64,000 bases of DNA from Clostridium transplantifaecale (GCF_900626075.1 NZ_UYZY01000010.1:1-64000); one strand, 5' to 3'. Positions 22,890 to 31,506 are shown, counted from the first letter of the stretch. The notes: generated from the sequence alone by a model not told the origin. Program-made: numbers and translations.

Positions 22890-24701
22890 ATGGGAAGAAG
22901 CAGGAGAAAACAGCCCGACGGGCCGGTTCAGCCTGAAAACTCCGACCAGTCTGTGAATATAAACAGAGCGGACAGCGGGACAGCAGAGGAAAGTAAAAAG
23001 ACAGAGGATAGAACAGAGGTTGTAAAAAACGCCGAAAAAGATGATGCGCGAGAGAATGCGCCCGAGGCCGGGAAACATTTTTCCGGGGAACCGGTGACGA
23101 AAAAGGCATCGTCAAAAGAACTATCCGCGTTAAAAGAAACATCCGTGCAAAAAGATACATCAGCATTAACAGAAACACTAACAGCTTTGGAATCACCAAT
23201 GGCGAAAGAATCACCAGCGGTCAAAAAAACACCAATGGTAGAAGAACCACCAGCGGTCAGAGAATCATCAATGGTAAATAAATCACCGTCGGCGAAAGAA
23301 TCATCGATGATAAAAGAATCACCAGCGGTCAAAAAATTATCAGCGGCAAAAGATTCAACTACGATAGAAAATTCATCAGCAATCAAAGAAGTATCCATAA
23401 TAAAAAAAACGCCGGTCGGAAAGACGCCTTTGAAAGAGCAGCCTGCAAAAGAGCCGGTGTCCCGGAAAGCGCCTTCAAAAACGTTATCATCTAAAGCGCC
23501 ACCGTCCAAGGAAATCTTACCAAAAGAACATTTATCAAAGGAACCGTCAACAAAAGAATCATCATTAAAGAAAACATCACTAAAAGAGCCGTCAGCAAAA
23601 GAATCATCACCAAAAAAAACATCACTAAAAGAACCGCCTGCGAAAAAAGTACCAGCCAAAGAATCGGCGGTAACACAGGATCGGAAAAAAGAAATAAAGG
23701 AAGTTCCGTCAAGAGAAAGGCCAAGAAGCAGAAAAGCGGCCGACTCACAGAACCACCCCGTCGAAGTCCGGGAAGTTCCTGAGGCCGGGAAAAAAACGTC
23801 CGGTAAACCGGATACAAGGGGCAAACATTCCAGAAAACAGGGACAGGCCTCAGAACAGCCCCCTGGACAAACCCCGGTAGAGTCCCGGGACAGGCGGCAA
23901 AGCGTTTCAAGAGGGAAACAGACGGCTGCGGACAATGAACTGCGCCGTTATATTCTGCTGCTCAGCGTTCCGCTGATCGCCCTGATACTGGTGGTGGTAC
24001 TCCTGATTTCGGGAAACTTCAGGGGTTCCGGGGAAGCAGTTACGGCTGCTCCGTCCAGACACAGTGTGGACACGCTTCCGGAAAATGCTGAGATACCGGT
24101 CATTGAACCGGATACCAAGGAATACTTTCATGATTTTGGAGGAAGCATTCTGTCCCAGGATACGGTTCCCGAGATTAACCAGTTGATGGAACAGTATTTT
24201 CTTGCGACCACAGATTGTGATATGGGGACATTTCTCCATCTTTTCACATCCCAGGACACCAGTGAGGAAGAGCGGTTCCGTCAGGACTTTGAAAAACAGA
24301 AACAGTATATAGAAGGATACGGGAATATCTCCTGTTACACGACTCCGGGACTTGATGAGAACTCTTATGCGGCATATGTTTATTATGAAATCAAATATGT
24401 CGGGGTGGAAACACCGGCGCCGAGCCTTGTCCAGATTTATGCGGTCAAGGGGGAAGACGGCATTTACAGAATCTTTGATCAGGAAATGTCACCGGAGCTG
24501 GAAGACTTCCTGGAACAGCTTTCGGTAAATGAAGACGTCAGGCTTTTGATTTCCCAGGTGGATCAGCAGGCGGAGGAGGCCATGGCGGCAGATCCGGCCC
24601 TGAACGAGCGGATTCAGTATATGAAGCAGGGACCCGACTATATGCGCGAAGAGGAAACCCCGGCACAGGAAAGCCAGGAGGGTGACACGGCGCAGCAGTA
24701 A
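22890..24701 (+). CDS. Single-pass membrane protein with long K/S/P/E-rich cytoplasmic region
   Basis: A 603-residue protein. Residues 1-350 are disordered and highly charged; about 75-270 are degenerate short repeats rich in KE, SS, PS, KK and alternating basic/acidic residues. One membrane helix lies at about 353-375 (ILLLSVPLIALILVVVLLIS), preceded by arginines, so the repeat region should be inside. The outer part (380-603) is acidic and contains a compact segment (about 420-550) that may be NTF2-like. I do not recognise a family. CAGGAGG before ATG 22890 sets the start although the frame opens at 22845. The repeat region is visibly A-rich. It precedes queA by 40 bases. Confidence 0.75.
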   Translation: MGRSRRKQPDGPVQPENSDQSVNINRADSGTAEESKKTEDRTEVVKNAEKDDARENAPEAGKHFSGEPVTKKASSKELSALKETSVQKDTSALTETLTALESPMAKESPAVKKTPMVEEPPAVRESSMVNKSPSAKESSMIKESPAVKKLSAAKDSTTIENSSAIKEVSIIKKTPVGKTPLKEQPAKEPVSRKAPSKTLSSKAPPSKEILPKEHLSKEPSTKESSLKKTSLKEPSAKESSPKKTSLKEPPAKKVPAKESAVTQDRKKEIKEVPSRERPRSRKAADSQNHPVEVREVPEAGKKTSGKPDTRGKHSRKQGQASEQPPGQTPVESRDRRQSVSRGKQTAADNELRRYILLLSVPLIALILVVVLLISGNFRGSGEAVTAAPSRHSVDTLPENAEIPVIEPDTKEYFHDFGGSILSQDTVPEINQLMEQYFLATTDCDMGTFLHLFTSQDTSEEERFRQDFEKQKQYIEGYGNISCYTTPGLDENSYAAYVYYEIKYVGVETPAPSLVQIYAVKGEDGIYRIFDQEMSPELEDFLEQLSVNEDVRLLISQVDQQAEEAMAADPALNERIQYMKQGPDYMREEETPAQESQEGDTAQQ

Positions 24702-24741
24702 TTCGGAACAAATATCAAATAATTATAGAAGAGGCAGCAAA

Positions 24742-25767
24742 ATGGATGTAAAAGATTTTTATTATGACTTACCACAGGAATTAATTGCACAGGATCCGCT
24801 GGAAGACCGTTCTTCCTCCCGTCTTCTGGTGCTGGACAAGGACACAGGCGAGATAGAGCACAGAGTTTTCAGGGATATTTTATCTTATCTGAGGGAAGGG
24901 GACTGTCTTGTCATTAACGATACAAAGGTAATTCCCGCCCGCCTGATTGGAAGCAAAGAGGGAACCGACGCCAAGATTGAGGTCCTGCTTTTAAAACGCA
25001 GGGAGAATGACATCTGGGAGACGCTTGTAAAGCCGGGAAAGAAGGCAAAACCGGGTACTGTTATAAGCTTTGGGGACGGCCTTTTAAAGGGTACGGTAAT
25101 CGATGTGGTGGAAGAAGGAAACCGCCTGATTCAGTTCTCCTATGAGGGAATCTTTGAGGAAATCCTGGATCAGCTTGGTCAGATGCCTCTGCCTCCCTAT
25201 ATCACCCATCAGCTACAGGATAAAAACCGTTACCAGACCGTCTATGCAAAACATGAAGGTTCTGCGGCCGCGCCGACGGCGGGACTCCATTTTACAAAAG
25301 AGCTGTTAAAACAGATTGAGGATATGGGAGTAAAGATTGCCCATGTCACGCTCCATGTGGGACTTGGCACGTTCCGTCCCGTGAAGGTGGACAACGTCCT
25401 GGATCATCACATGCACTCCGAGTTCTATATCGTAGATGAGGAAGAGGCTGAGAAGATAAACAGCACAAAGAGAGACGGCGGACGTGTCATCTGTGTGGGA
25501 ACGACAAGCTGCCGTACCCTGGAATCGGCAACGGGGGAAGACGGAATCCTGAGAGCCGGAAGCGGCTGGACGGAAATTTTTATCTATCCGGGTTACAAGT
25601 TTAAAATCCTGGATTGCCTGATTACCAACTTCCACCTGCCGGAATCCACGCTGGTTATGCTGGTTTCCGCCCTGGCAGGACGTGAGCATGTACTGGCGGC
25701 CTATGAGGAGGCTATTAAAGAGAGATACCGGTTCTTCAGTTTTGGGGATGCGATGTTTATAATGTGA
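24742..25767 (+). CDS. queA: S-adenosylmethionine:tRNA ribosyltransferase-isomerase
   Basis: A 341-residue cytoplasmic enzyme that transfers the ribosyl part of SAM to preQ1 in tRNA, making epoxyqueuosine. Family signatures include FYYDLPQELIAQ at the N-terminus, INDTKVIPARL, GSAAAPTAGLHFT, HVTLHVGLGTFRPV and the C-terminal FGDAMFI. A longer frame opens at 24682, but the canonical QueA N-terminus begins at ATG 24742. No tgt gene follows in this window; instead a repeat pair begins shortly after. Confidence 0.96.
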   Translation: MDVKDFYYDLPQELIAQDPLEDRSSSRLLVLDKDTGEIEHRVFRDILSYLREGDCLVINDTKVIPARLIGSKEGTDAKIEVLLLKRRENDIWETLVKPGKKAKPGTVISFGDGLLKGTVIDVVEEGNRLIQFSYEGIFEEILDQLGQMPLPPYITHQLQDKNRYQTVYAKHEGSAAAPTAGLHFTKELLKQIEDMGVKIAHVTLHVGLGTFRPVKVDNVLDHHMHSEFYIVDEEEAEKINSTKRDGGRVICVGTTSCRTLESATGEDGILRAGSGWTEIFIYPGYKFKILDCLITNFHLPESTLVMLVSALAGREHVLAAYEEAIKERYRFFSFGDAMFIM

Positions 25768-25777
25768 GGATTTAGTT

Positions 25778-26072
25778 GAGATGCGAGGACGCCTCTGTAA
25801 GACGGCGGACGGGGGAGTGGGTGGGTGTGTATGAGTCTTCAGTCCCGGTCGGTAGGGTTTGGTGAGGGGGAATCCAGGAGAAAAAATTCCTATGGGGACT
25901 CGCTCCCGCTTGTGGAATGCGCAGCGGATGCTAGATTCGAAAATACCTCATCAAGCACCGGCGGATTCCAAGGTCCCCTTCGGAAAGTTTTCTCCTTCCT
26001 TCCCCAGGGAGGTTGTCGGCGGGACTGAAGACTCAGGGAAGGTTGTTGCCCCGGCTTCAGGGGCTGATTGTC
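25778..26072 (-). repeat. Dispersed palindromic repeat, family 1, copy B1 (minus orientation)
   Basis: Perfect terminal inverted repeats GTCTTCAGTCCCGG (25835-25848) and CGGGACTGAAGAC (26020-26032) bound a 198-bp palindromic core. Flanks 25778-25834 match, inverted, bases downstream of copy D2 (54905-54960). It is joined tail to tail with copy B2. Confidence 0.88.
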
Positions 26073-26325
26073 TCTTTCGTCCCGGTCATAACCTTCCTGT
26101 GGGGAAGAAGGGAGAAAAAGATTCCGGAGGGAACCTGGGAGTTCATTGGTACTTACCGAGGTGTTTTCGAGGTTAGTACCATTATGTACTCCAACGAGCG
26201 CAAGCGTTTCCCGCAGGAACTTTTTCTGCCCGGATTCCCCGCCCGCAACAACCTGACGCCCGGGACGAAAGACTCATCGATCCCCCTGCCACCCCGGTTC
26301 CCGGCCTGCCGGCGGCGTCCTCATT
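26073..26325 (+). repeat. Dispersed palindromic repeat, family 1, copy B2 (plus orientation)
   Basis: The core runs 26073-26273 with the variant terminus TCTTTCGTCCCGG and its complement CCGGGACGAAAGA. It is nearly identical to copy A. Bases 26033-26072 between B1 and B2 match, inverted, 54500-54548. The reading frames across B1 and B2 (25825-26405) are repeat by-products. Confidence 0.88.
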
Positions 26326-26348
26326 TCTCAACAAAATCAAACACCAAT

Positions 26349-26394
26349 AAAAAATGGGATACCGCAAATTCATTTCATGAGTTTTCGGTATCCC
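26349..26394 (-). terminator. Terminator of trxA-trxB
   Basis: GGGATACC (26356-26363) pairs with GGTATCCC (26387-26394); on the minus strand the stem is followed by ATTTTTTATT. It lies about 70 bases after the trxB stop. Confidence 0.85.
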
Positions 26395-26463
26395 TATGTT
26401 TATGAAAAAAAAGGAGTAGTATGAAAAAACTTTTTTATTGTTTTTAAAGCTGCCACACCGGTT

Positions 26464-27372
26464 CTATACCAGATATTCCTCAATGTAATGTGAGGCCACG
26501 GCCCCGTCGGCTGCTGCGGTTACAATCTGGCGGAGGGGTTTTGTGCGGGCGTCACCGACTGCGAAGACGCCCGGGAGGTTTGTCCTGGTCGTTTCATCGG
26601 CAGCCAGATATCCCTGCTTGTCCATTTCCACCTGTCCCTTAAAGAGGCTGGTGTCGGGCACTCTGCCGATGGCGGCGAAAACGCCGTCGCACGCTATTTC
26701 TTTTACTGTGCCGTCGTTATTCGTCACTATAACGCCGGACACTTTTTTATCGTGCAGAATCTCGGTTACTCTGCTGTTCCAGACAAATTCTATGCCGCTG
26801 TTTTTAAGCGGTTCCAGATAAATTTTGGAGGCGCGGAGGCTGTCCCTGCGGTGTACGAGATACACTTTTTTACAAATCTTTGAAAGGTACAGCGCATCAG
26901 CGGCCGCGCTGTTTCCGCCGCCTACGACAACGACCGTCTTACCTTTATACATCATGCCGTCGCAGGTGGCACAGTATGCCACTCCGCGGCCGCGAAGCAT
27001 CTTTTCCTCCGCAAGGCCCAGTTCACGCGGGGAAGCGCCGGTAGCGAGCACCACCGCACGGGCCTCAATTTCTCCCTTGGAGGTGGTAATCTTTTTAACA
27101 TCTCCGTCCAGTTTCACCTCCGTGACGTTCACAAAAGCCGTTTCCACGCCGAAACGCTCTGCGCCTTTCTGCATCTTCTCGCCAAGTTCAAAGCCGTCAA
27201 TGCCCTCATCAAAGCCCGGATAATTATCCACCTGGCCGGTGGTAGCCATCTGGCCGCCCGGGGAGAGCTTTTCCAGTACGATGACCGAATAGCCGCTTCT
27301 GGCGCAGTAGAGCGCCGCGGTATATCCTCCCGGTCCGCCGCCAATGACGGCCACGTCATATGATTGTTTCAT
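26464..27372 (-). CDS. trxB: Thioredoxin reductase
   Basis: A 302-residue flavoenzyme that reduces thioredoxin with NADPH. An FAD-binding GGGPGG motif is at residues 11-16, the redox pair CATC at 134-137, and the NADPH domain has GGGNSAAADA followed by HRRDSLRA, where the basic residues favour NADPH. The second FAD motif GVFAVGDAR lies near the C-terminus. AGGAGG precedes it. It lies 13 bases after trxA on the same strand. Confidence 0.96.
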   Translation of the reverse strand: MKQSYDVAVIGGGPGGYTAALYCARSGYSVIVLEKLSPGGQMATTGQVDNYPGFDEGIDGFELGEKMQKGAERFGVETAFVNVTEVKLDGDVKKITTSKGEIEARAVVLATGASPRELGLAEEKMLRGRGVAYCATCDGMMYKGKTVVVVGGGNSAAADALYLSKICKKVYLVHRRDSLRASKIYLEPLKNSGIEFVWNSRVTEILHDKKVSGVIVTNNDGTVKEIACDGVFAAIGRVPDTSLFKGQVEMDKQGYLAADETTRTNLPGVFAVGDARTKPLRQIVTAAADGAVASHYIEEYLV

Positions 27373-27385
27373 CTGATACCTCCTC

Positions 27386-27709
27386 CTACAGTACGCCGTT
27401 TTCTTTTAACCATTCTTCGATTGCATCCTGTGAAGCCGGGTTTACGACAGAATCCACCATTTCACCGTTTTTGAATAAAATCAGAGTTGGGATTGTGTCT
27501 ACCTCATATTTTTCGGCAATTTCTTCCTCGTCATCGATATTAAGCTTTGCCACTTTGAGTTTGTTTTCATATTCGGCCTCCAGCCTGTCAACGGCAGGGG
27601 AAAGGCGGCGGCAGTAACCACACCAGGGAGCCCAGAAATCAACTATCACAGGTTCGGAAGATTTTAAAACAGTTTCATCAAAATTTTTGTTTATCGTAAG
27701 TACGGCCAT
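27386..27709 (-). CDS. trxA: Thioredoxin (WCGYC active site)
   Basis: A 107-residue thioredoxin fold protein, substrate of the downstream TrxB. The active site is WCGYC (residues 29-33; Cys30, Cys33) instead of the usual WCGPC. The cis-proline segment DTIPTLILFKNG is present. AGGAGG precedes the ATG. Replacement of the central proline usually makes the disulphide more oxidising, so it may act on a special set of partners. Confidence 0.95.
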   Translation of the reverse strand: MAVLTINKNFDETVLKSSEPVIVDFWAPWCGYCRRLSPAVDRLEAEYENKLKVAKLNIDDEEEIAEKYEVDTIPTLILFKNGEMVDSVVNPASQDAIEEWLKENGVL

Positions 27710-27733
27710 ATCGGCACCTCCTGATTATTATTA

Positions 27734-27762
27734 ATTATAAAGTAAGTTTGTTTAAAAGTGAA
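27734..27762 (-). promoter_or_regulatory. Promoter of trxA-trxB
   Basis: On the minus strand TTCACT (27762-27757) and TATAAT (27739-27734) have a 17-base spacer. Confidence 0.6.
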
Positions 27763-27823
27763 ACGGTTTATACATAAAGCTGTCTAAATGGAACGCGTGA
27801 CTGAATCCGGAGGAATCCGCCGC

Positions 27824-29347
27824 TTAATACACGCTGCCGGCTTTACGGACCAGATTCTCCATGAGGAGTTCCATTTTAGGAACAGCCGGATGGCCTTCCA
27901 GGCCGTAATCCGAGGCCATTCTTGCGATTCTTGGGAACGCGAGCCATGTGCTTCCGGCCTCATCCTCCCAGACGGATATTTTAAGAGGCAGCTCCAGTGA
28001 GATACTCTGATCCTCCTGCATCAGTCCTGTGCCTACAAGCGGGGAACCGAATACAAGAACCGTAGTGGGGCGAAGCTCCAGACCTGCTTCCCTGGCATTG
28101 GCCGCGTGGTCAAATTTTGCAAAAAGAGGAATCTTTCTATCGGATAATTCTTTTTCCAGTTTCTCTACGGCTGCGGAGACCGGAATCTGTCCTTCAAAAA
28201 GGTAAAGTTTGTTATCATCGTAGCCCGTGGAGAGCAGGTCGCCGAAAGCGCCGGCAATCCGCCGTCCAAGGTTCGTGAAATCCACGCCTTCTTTGTTGGC
28301 AAGCAATGTGACGCATACCAGTTCTTCCGAGTGGGTGAATCGGCTCAGGAAGCAGGAGTAGCCGGGAAGAGAGCCTTTGATATCCATCAGGCCGCGGTGT
28401 TTGTAGAACTGCCACCCGGCCACCGCAGGAACTTCTTTGCCGTCCGGCAGGTTCCAGGGGGTATAGACCATCGCCCTGTTTTCAGGCTGATGAATCAGCA
28501 CGGAACCGGCAAGGCCGATATCCCAGGTGGAAATATCCTGTGCCGACGCCCAGATATCTGAGAAACCGGGAAATGCGGATGACGGGATGCGGGGGAGAAG
28601 ATTCCCGTTCTCATCGTAGCTTGCCGCAGGTTCCGTCGGATCGATGTAGGTTCCGTCCTTCTTAAAAAGCTGATGGATGTTCTCTGTCAGGGATACATCC
28701 TCATGGGCAAATCTGCCCAGATCCTCGGCAAAACCTGTGTGACGCAGACCAAGATAGTTAATCTGGCGTTCGGTAACAAAATCATGGTAGGACTTACCTG
28801 AAATTTCCTCGACAACCTGGGTCAGCAGCAGGAAATTAGAAGCGCTGAGACGGACATCAGTGCCCGGGTCAAATTGGAGAGGCTGGTCCGCAATCAGACC
28901 GAGCAGTTCCTCTTTCCGCCACTCCCTGAATGGGGTCCAGTCTGTATTGTCACGGTAATCGGGAAGTCCCGATGCATGGCGGAGAAGCTGTAAAATGGTA
29001 ATGTCTTTAAATGGTTCCGGAATCTCATGGATATATGTTTCAACCGTTCCGTTAATATCGAGTTTTCCGTCCTCATAAAGCTGCATGACGGCTACGGCTG
29101 CGAATGCCTGGGAGATTGGTCCTGCCGGCCACATCGTGTTTGCGGAAGCGAGGCGCTTCTGTCCGGCATCGGAAACGCCATATCCAACTACTCTTGGTAT
29201 ATAGGGCGCCTGAACGATAGCCAGCGTCAGGCCGGGAATCTTCTCTTCCTTCATAAAATCCCAAATCAATTCATCGACAGTCCGGCCGAGATAAGATACA
29301 TCGGCGCTGCCACGCATTTTCATCGTTTCGTGTTCTCTTGTGTTCAT
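27824..29347 (-). CDS. Class C beta-lactamase-fold protein without catalytic residues
   Basis: A 507-residue cytoplasmic-looking protein (no signal peptide). Residues about 25-370 align by eye with serine beta-lactamase-related hydrolases: IPGLTLAIV, MQLYEDGKLDINGTVETYI, ITILQLLRHASGLPD and FLLLTQVVEEISGKSYHDFV. The nucleophile motif SxxK is replaced: residues 77-80 read PISQ. The second motif YxN is also lost (LSA at 167-169). The last 130 residues form an extra domain. It is therefore probably a non-enzymatic relative, perhaps a binding or regulatory protein, unless a different chemistry is used. It has its own promoter with an overlapping dyad. Confidence 0.85.
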   Translation of the reverse strand: MNTREHETMKMRGSADVSYLGRTVDELIWDFMKEEKIPGLTLAIVQAPYIPRVVGYGVSDAGQKRLASANTMWPAGPISQAFAAVAVMQLYEDGKLDINGTVETYIHEIPEPFKDITILQLLRHASGLPDYRDNTDWTPFREWRKEELLGLIADQPLQFDPGTDVRLSASNFLLLTQVVEEISGKSYHDFVTERQINYLGLRHTGFAEDLGRFAHEDVSLTENIHQLFKKDGTYIDPTEPAASYDENGNLLPRIPSSAFPGFSDIWASAQDISTWDIGLAGSVLIHQPENRAMVYTPWNLPDGKEVPAVAGWQFYKHRGLMDIKGSLPGYSCFLSRFTHSEELVCVTLLANKEGVDFTNLGRRIAGAFGDLLSTGYDDNKLYLFEGQIPVSAAVEKLEKELSDRKIPLFAKFDHAANAREAGLELRPTTVLVFGSPLVGTGLMQEDQSISLELPLKISVWEDEAGSTWLAFPRIARMASDYGLEGHPAVPKMELLMENLVRKAGSVY

Positions 29348-29433
29348 AGAGCCCTTCCTTTCTATGTGTCAGATGTAGTCTGGCGTTATCATTACGGTAA
29401 GTGTAATCGAAAAAGTTACATTTCCTAATTGTA

Positions 29434-29462
29434 ACTATAACAGTTACAGTTAATCTTGTCAA
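29434..29462 (-). promoter_or_regulatory. Promoter with overlapping operator-like dyad
   Basis: On the minus strand TTGACA (29462-29457) and TATAGT (29439-29434) have a 17-base spacer. GTAACTATAACAGTTAC (29431-29447), a palindrome with 6-bp arms, covers the -10 and part of the spacer; a second looser copy GTTAC..GTAAC begins at 29415. An unidentified repressor probably binds here. Confidence 0.7.
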
Positions 29463-29469
29463 GTGATGT

Positions 29470-29498
29470 TTGTAAAAAATTTGATAATAGGTTATAAT
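29470..29498 (+). promoter_or_regulatory. Promoter of the nucleotidyltransferase-ligA operon
   Basis: TTGTAA (29470-29475) and TATAAT (29493-29498) are spaced by 17 bases and diverge from the promoter at 29434-29462. Confidence 0.65.
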
Positions 29499-29503
29499 TA
29501 GGG

Positions 29504-29580
29504 GTACTATTCACAGCCAATATCCCGTGATGTGTGCATTTGTTGTGAGTGATGTGTTTGGCTGTTCACGGAACCGTACT
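29504..29580. repeat. Dispersed hairpin repeat, family 2, copy at 29.5 kb
   Basis: GTAC..TTCACAGCCAA at 29504-29520 pairs with TTGGCTGTTCACGGAACCGTAC at 29558-29579 in broken form. Interior words (ATCCCGTGATG, TTGTGAGTGA) resemble those at 10.25 kb and 54.6 kb. It would lie in the 5' untranslated region of the next operon. Confidence 0.55.
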
Positions 29581-29681
29581 TTTTGCAGGGACGTGAACAA
29601 CGGATTAATTATTGGAAAGAATTAATATGGGGGCATCGGAGGGACGGTGTTCCTTTTTTGACTGATACGGCGGAGGCAAAA

Positions 29682-30701
29682 ATGGATTTCAGAGCTTTAT
29701 TAGATACGGAAGAATATAATTTTATCAGGGAGAACAGCCGTCTCGGAAAGAATATCATCCTGCTTGCGATGGGGGGCAGTTATTCCTATGGGACCAACAA
29801 TGCGGACAGTGACATTGATATCCGGGGAATTACGCTGAACCGGAAATCCGATTTGATCGGGATGACGGAATTTGAACAGTATGTGGATGATAAGACGGAT
29901 ACGGTAATCTATTCCTTTAATAAGATGATCAACCTCCTTTTGAGCTGCAATCCGAATACATGTGAGCTTTTGGGAATTGAGGAAGAGAAATATCTGTATC
30001 TGAGCGGGATCGGAAGAGAACTTTTGAAGAGGAAAAAGATGTTTCTTTCAAAAAAGGCAATCCAGTCCTTTGGAGGTTATGCGGATCAGCAGCTTCGCAG
30101 GCTCCAGAATGCCCTGGCCCGCGATTCCTACGGACAGAGTGAGAAAGAGCGCCACATTCTGAACAGCGTCAACAATGCAATGCACACCTTCAGGACCCGG
30201 TATGAGAAGTTTGAGGAGGGACAGATCCGGCTGTACATCGACCGTTCCGGGAGAGCGGATATGGAGACGGAAATCTTTATGGACGCATCGCTCACCCACT
30301 ATCCGCTGCGCGACTACAAGGGGCTGTGGGCGGAGATGAATAATATCGTGAAGGAATACCAGTATCTGGGAAAGAGAAACAGGAAGAAAGACGACAATCA
30401 TCTGAACAAACATGCCATGCACCTTCTGAGGCTGTTTATGATGGCTCTCGATATTCTGGAAAAGGGAGAGATCAATACATACCGCGGGGCGGAGCTGCCT
30501 CTTCTTATGAGTGTGAGGAACGGGGAGTACCAGAAGGAGGACGGTTCATACCGTGAGGAATTTTATGAGATTTTAGCGGATTATGAGAAGCGCCTCGATT
30601 ATGCGGCAAAACATACGCTGCTTCCCGATGAGCCGGATTACAGGGCCGTGGAGGAATTTGTCATGGAAGTGAATGAAAAGGTGGTCAGAGATGAAATATA
30701 A
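29682..30701 (+). CDS. Nucleotidyltransferase, DNA polymerase beta superfamily
   Basis: A 339-residue soluble protein. The nucleotidyltransferase core is visible as LAMGGSYSYGTNNADSDIDIRGI (a G[G/S]-x9-DxD pattern; residues about 28-50), followed by a long helical region rich in Arg/Lys/Glu. This matches the predicted nucleotidyltransferase group (RlaP/YcgL-like) with unknown acceptor. A TTG frame opens at 29583, but GGAGG lies just before ATG 29682. It overlaps the next, related gene by 11 bases. Confidence 0.82.
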   Translation: MDFRALLDTEEYNFIRENSRLGKNIILLAMGGSYSYGTNNADSDIDIRGITLNRKSDLIGMTEFEQYVDDKTDTVIYSFNKMINLLLSCNPNTCELLGIEEEKYLYLSGIGRELLKRKKMFLSKKAIQSFGGYADQQLRRLQNALARDSYGQSEKERHILNSVNNAMHTFRTRYEKFEEGQIRLYIDRSGRADMETEIFMDASLTHYPLRDYKGLWAEMNNIVKEYQYLGKRNRKKDDNHLNKHAMHLLRLFMMALDILEKGEINTYRGAELPLLMSVRNGEYQKEDGSYREEFYEILADYEKRLDYAAKHTLLPDEPDYRAVEEFVMEVNEKVVRDEI

Positions 30702-31506
30702 AGATTTTGAAGGTACAATAGAAGAGCTTGTGAATCTAAAGCTGGATGAGATAGAGCGGGAGGAACATGTAAAAATCCTGCATGCGGTTGAATCGGGCAG
30801 CAGAGCCTGGGGATTTGCTTCTCCGGACAGTGACTATGACGTCAGGTTCGTCTATGTGAGGACAGCGAAAGACTATTTGAGGCTGGATGAAAAGAAGGAC
30901 TTTATTGACTGGGAGTTAGATGAGACGCTGGATATCAATGGCTGGGACATCTCAAAAACACTGCGTCATTTCCACAAGTCAAACGCCACCCTGTTCGAGT
31001 GGAGCAACTCACCGGTGGTGTACAGGACAACGCCGGAATGGGAGAGGGTGCGGGAAACGGCGGAACGATATTTTTCCTGCAAAGCCGGGATGTACCACTA
31101 TTATGGAACAGCCAGGACCAATTTTACCGAGTATCTCCAGGGGGAGGAAGTAAAGTATAAGAAATATTTTTATGTCCTTCGCCCCATCCTTGCCTGTAAG
31201 TGGATTGAGGAGAAAGGCTGTCCTCCTCCGGTCCTGTTTTCCGAGCTTGCGTCCTCGGTTTTGGAGGAGGAGATACGTCCGGCCGTAGAACGGCTGATCG
31301 ACATTAAGGTGAAAACGCCGGAGACGGGAACGGGCGGGAGAATTGACGAACTGAATGATTATATCAGCCGTAATCTCGATACATTTAAGAGGAAGACCGC
31401 CGCGATGCCGGACGACAGGGTGACGGACTGGGAGGAACTTAACCGTCTGTTTCTGGAACAGATCAGATTGATGGAGGAGAGCGCAAAGAAGCTGGAAAAG
31501 GGATGA
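30691..31506 (+). CDS. Nucleotidyltransferase, RlaP/DNA polymerase beta-like
   Basis: A 271-residue protein with the core motif AVESGSRAWGFASPDSDYDVRFVYVR (about residues 29-54), where G-S and DxD bind the nucleotide and metals. It resembles the PF10127 (RlaP) group, proposed to act in RNA repair or modification in some genomes. AAAGGTGG precedes ATG 30691. It lies between its distant paralogue and a pseudouridine synthase, all overlapping, so it belongs to one operon. Confidence 0.85.
   Translation: MKYKDFEGTIEELVNLKLDEIEREEHVKILHAVESGSRAWGFASPDSDYDVRFVYVRTAKDYLRLDEKKDFIDWELDETLDINGWDISKTLRHFHKSNATLFEWSNSPVVYRTTPEWERVRETAERYFSCKAGMYHYYGTARTNFTEYLQGEEVKYKKYFYVLRPILACKWIEEKGCPPPVLFSELASSVLEEEIRPAVERLIDIKVKTPETGTGGRIDELNDYISRNLDTFKRKTAAMPDDRVTDWEELNRLFLEQIRLMEESAKKLEKG

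Noticed and set aside
22928..23935. 335-codon minus-strand frame
   Set aside because: It is an antisense shadow of the K/S/P-rich repeat gene, whose composition keeps the opposite strand open.
26073..26325. Insertion sequence with transposase
   Set aside because: The element is only about 200 bp, carries no coding sequence, and no transposase gene occurs in the window; it can only be a non-autonomous repeat.
26421..26447. Eight-codon frame (MKKLFYCF) with an excellent AAAGGAG site
   Set aside because: It faces the converging trxB gene with nothing downstream to regulate; probably chance in an A/T-rich stretch or a remnant.
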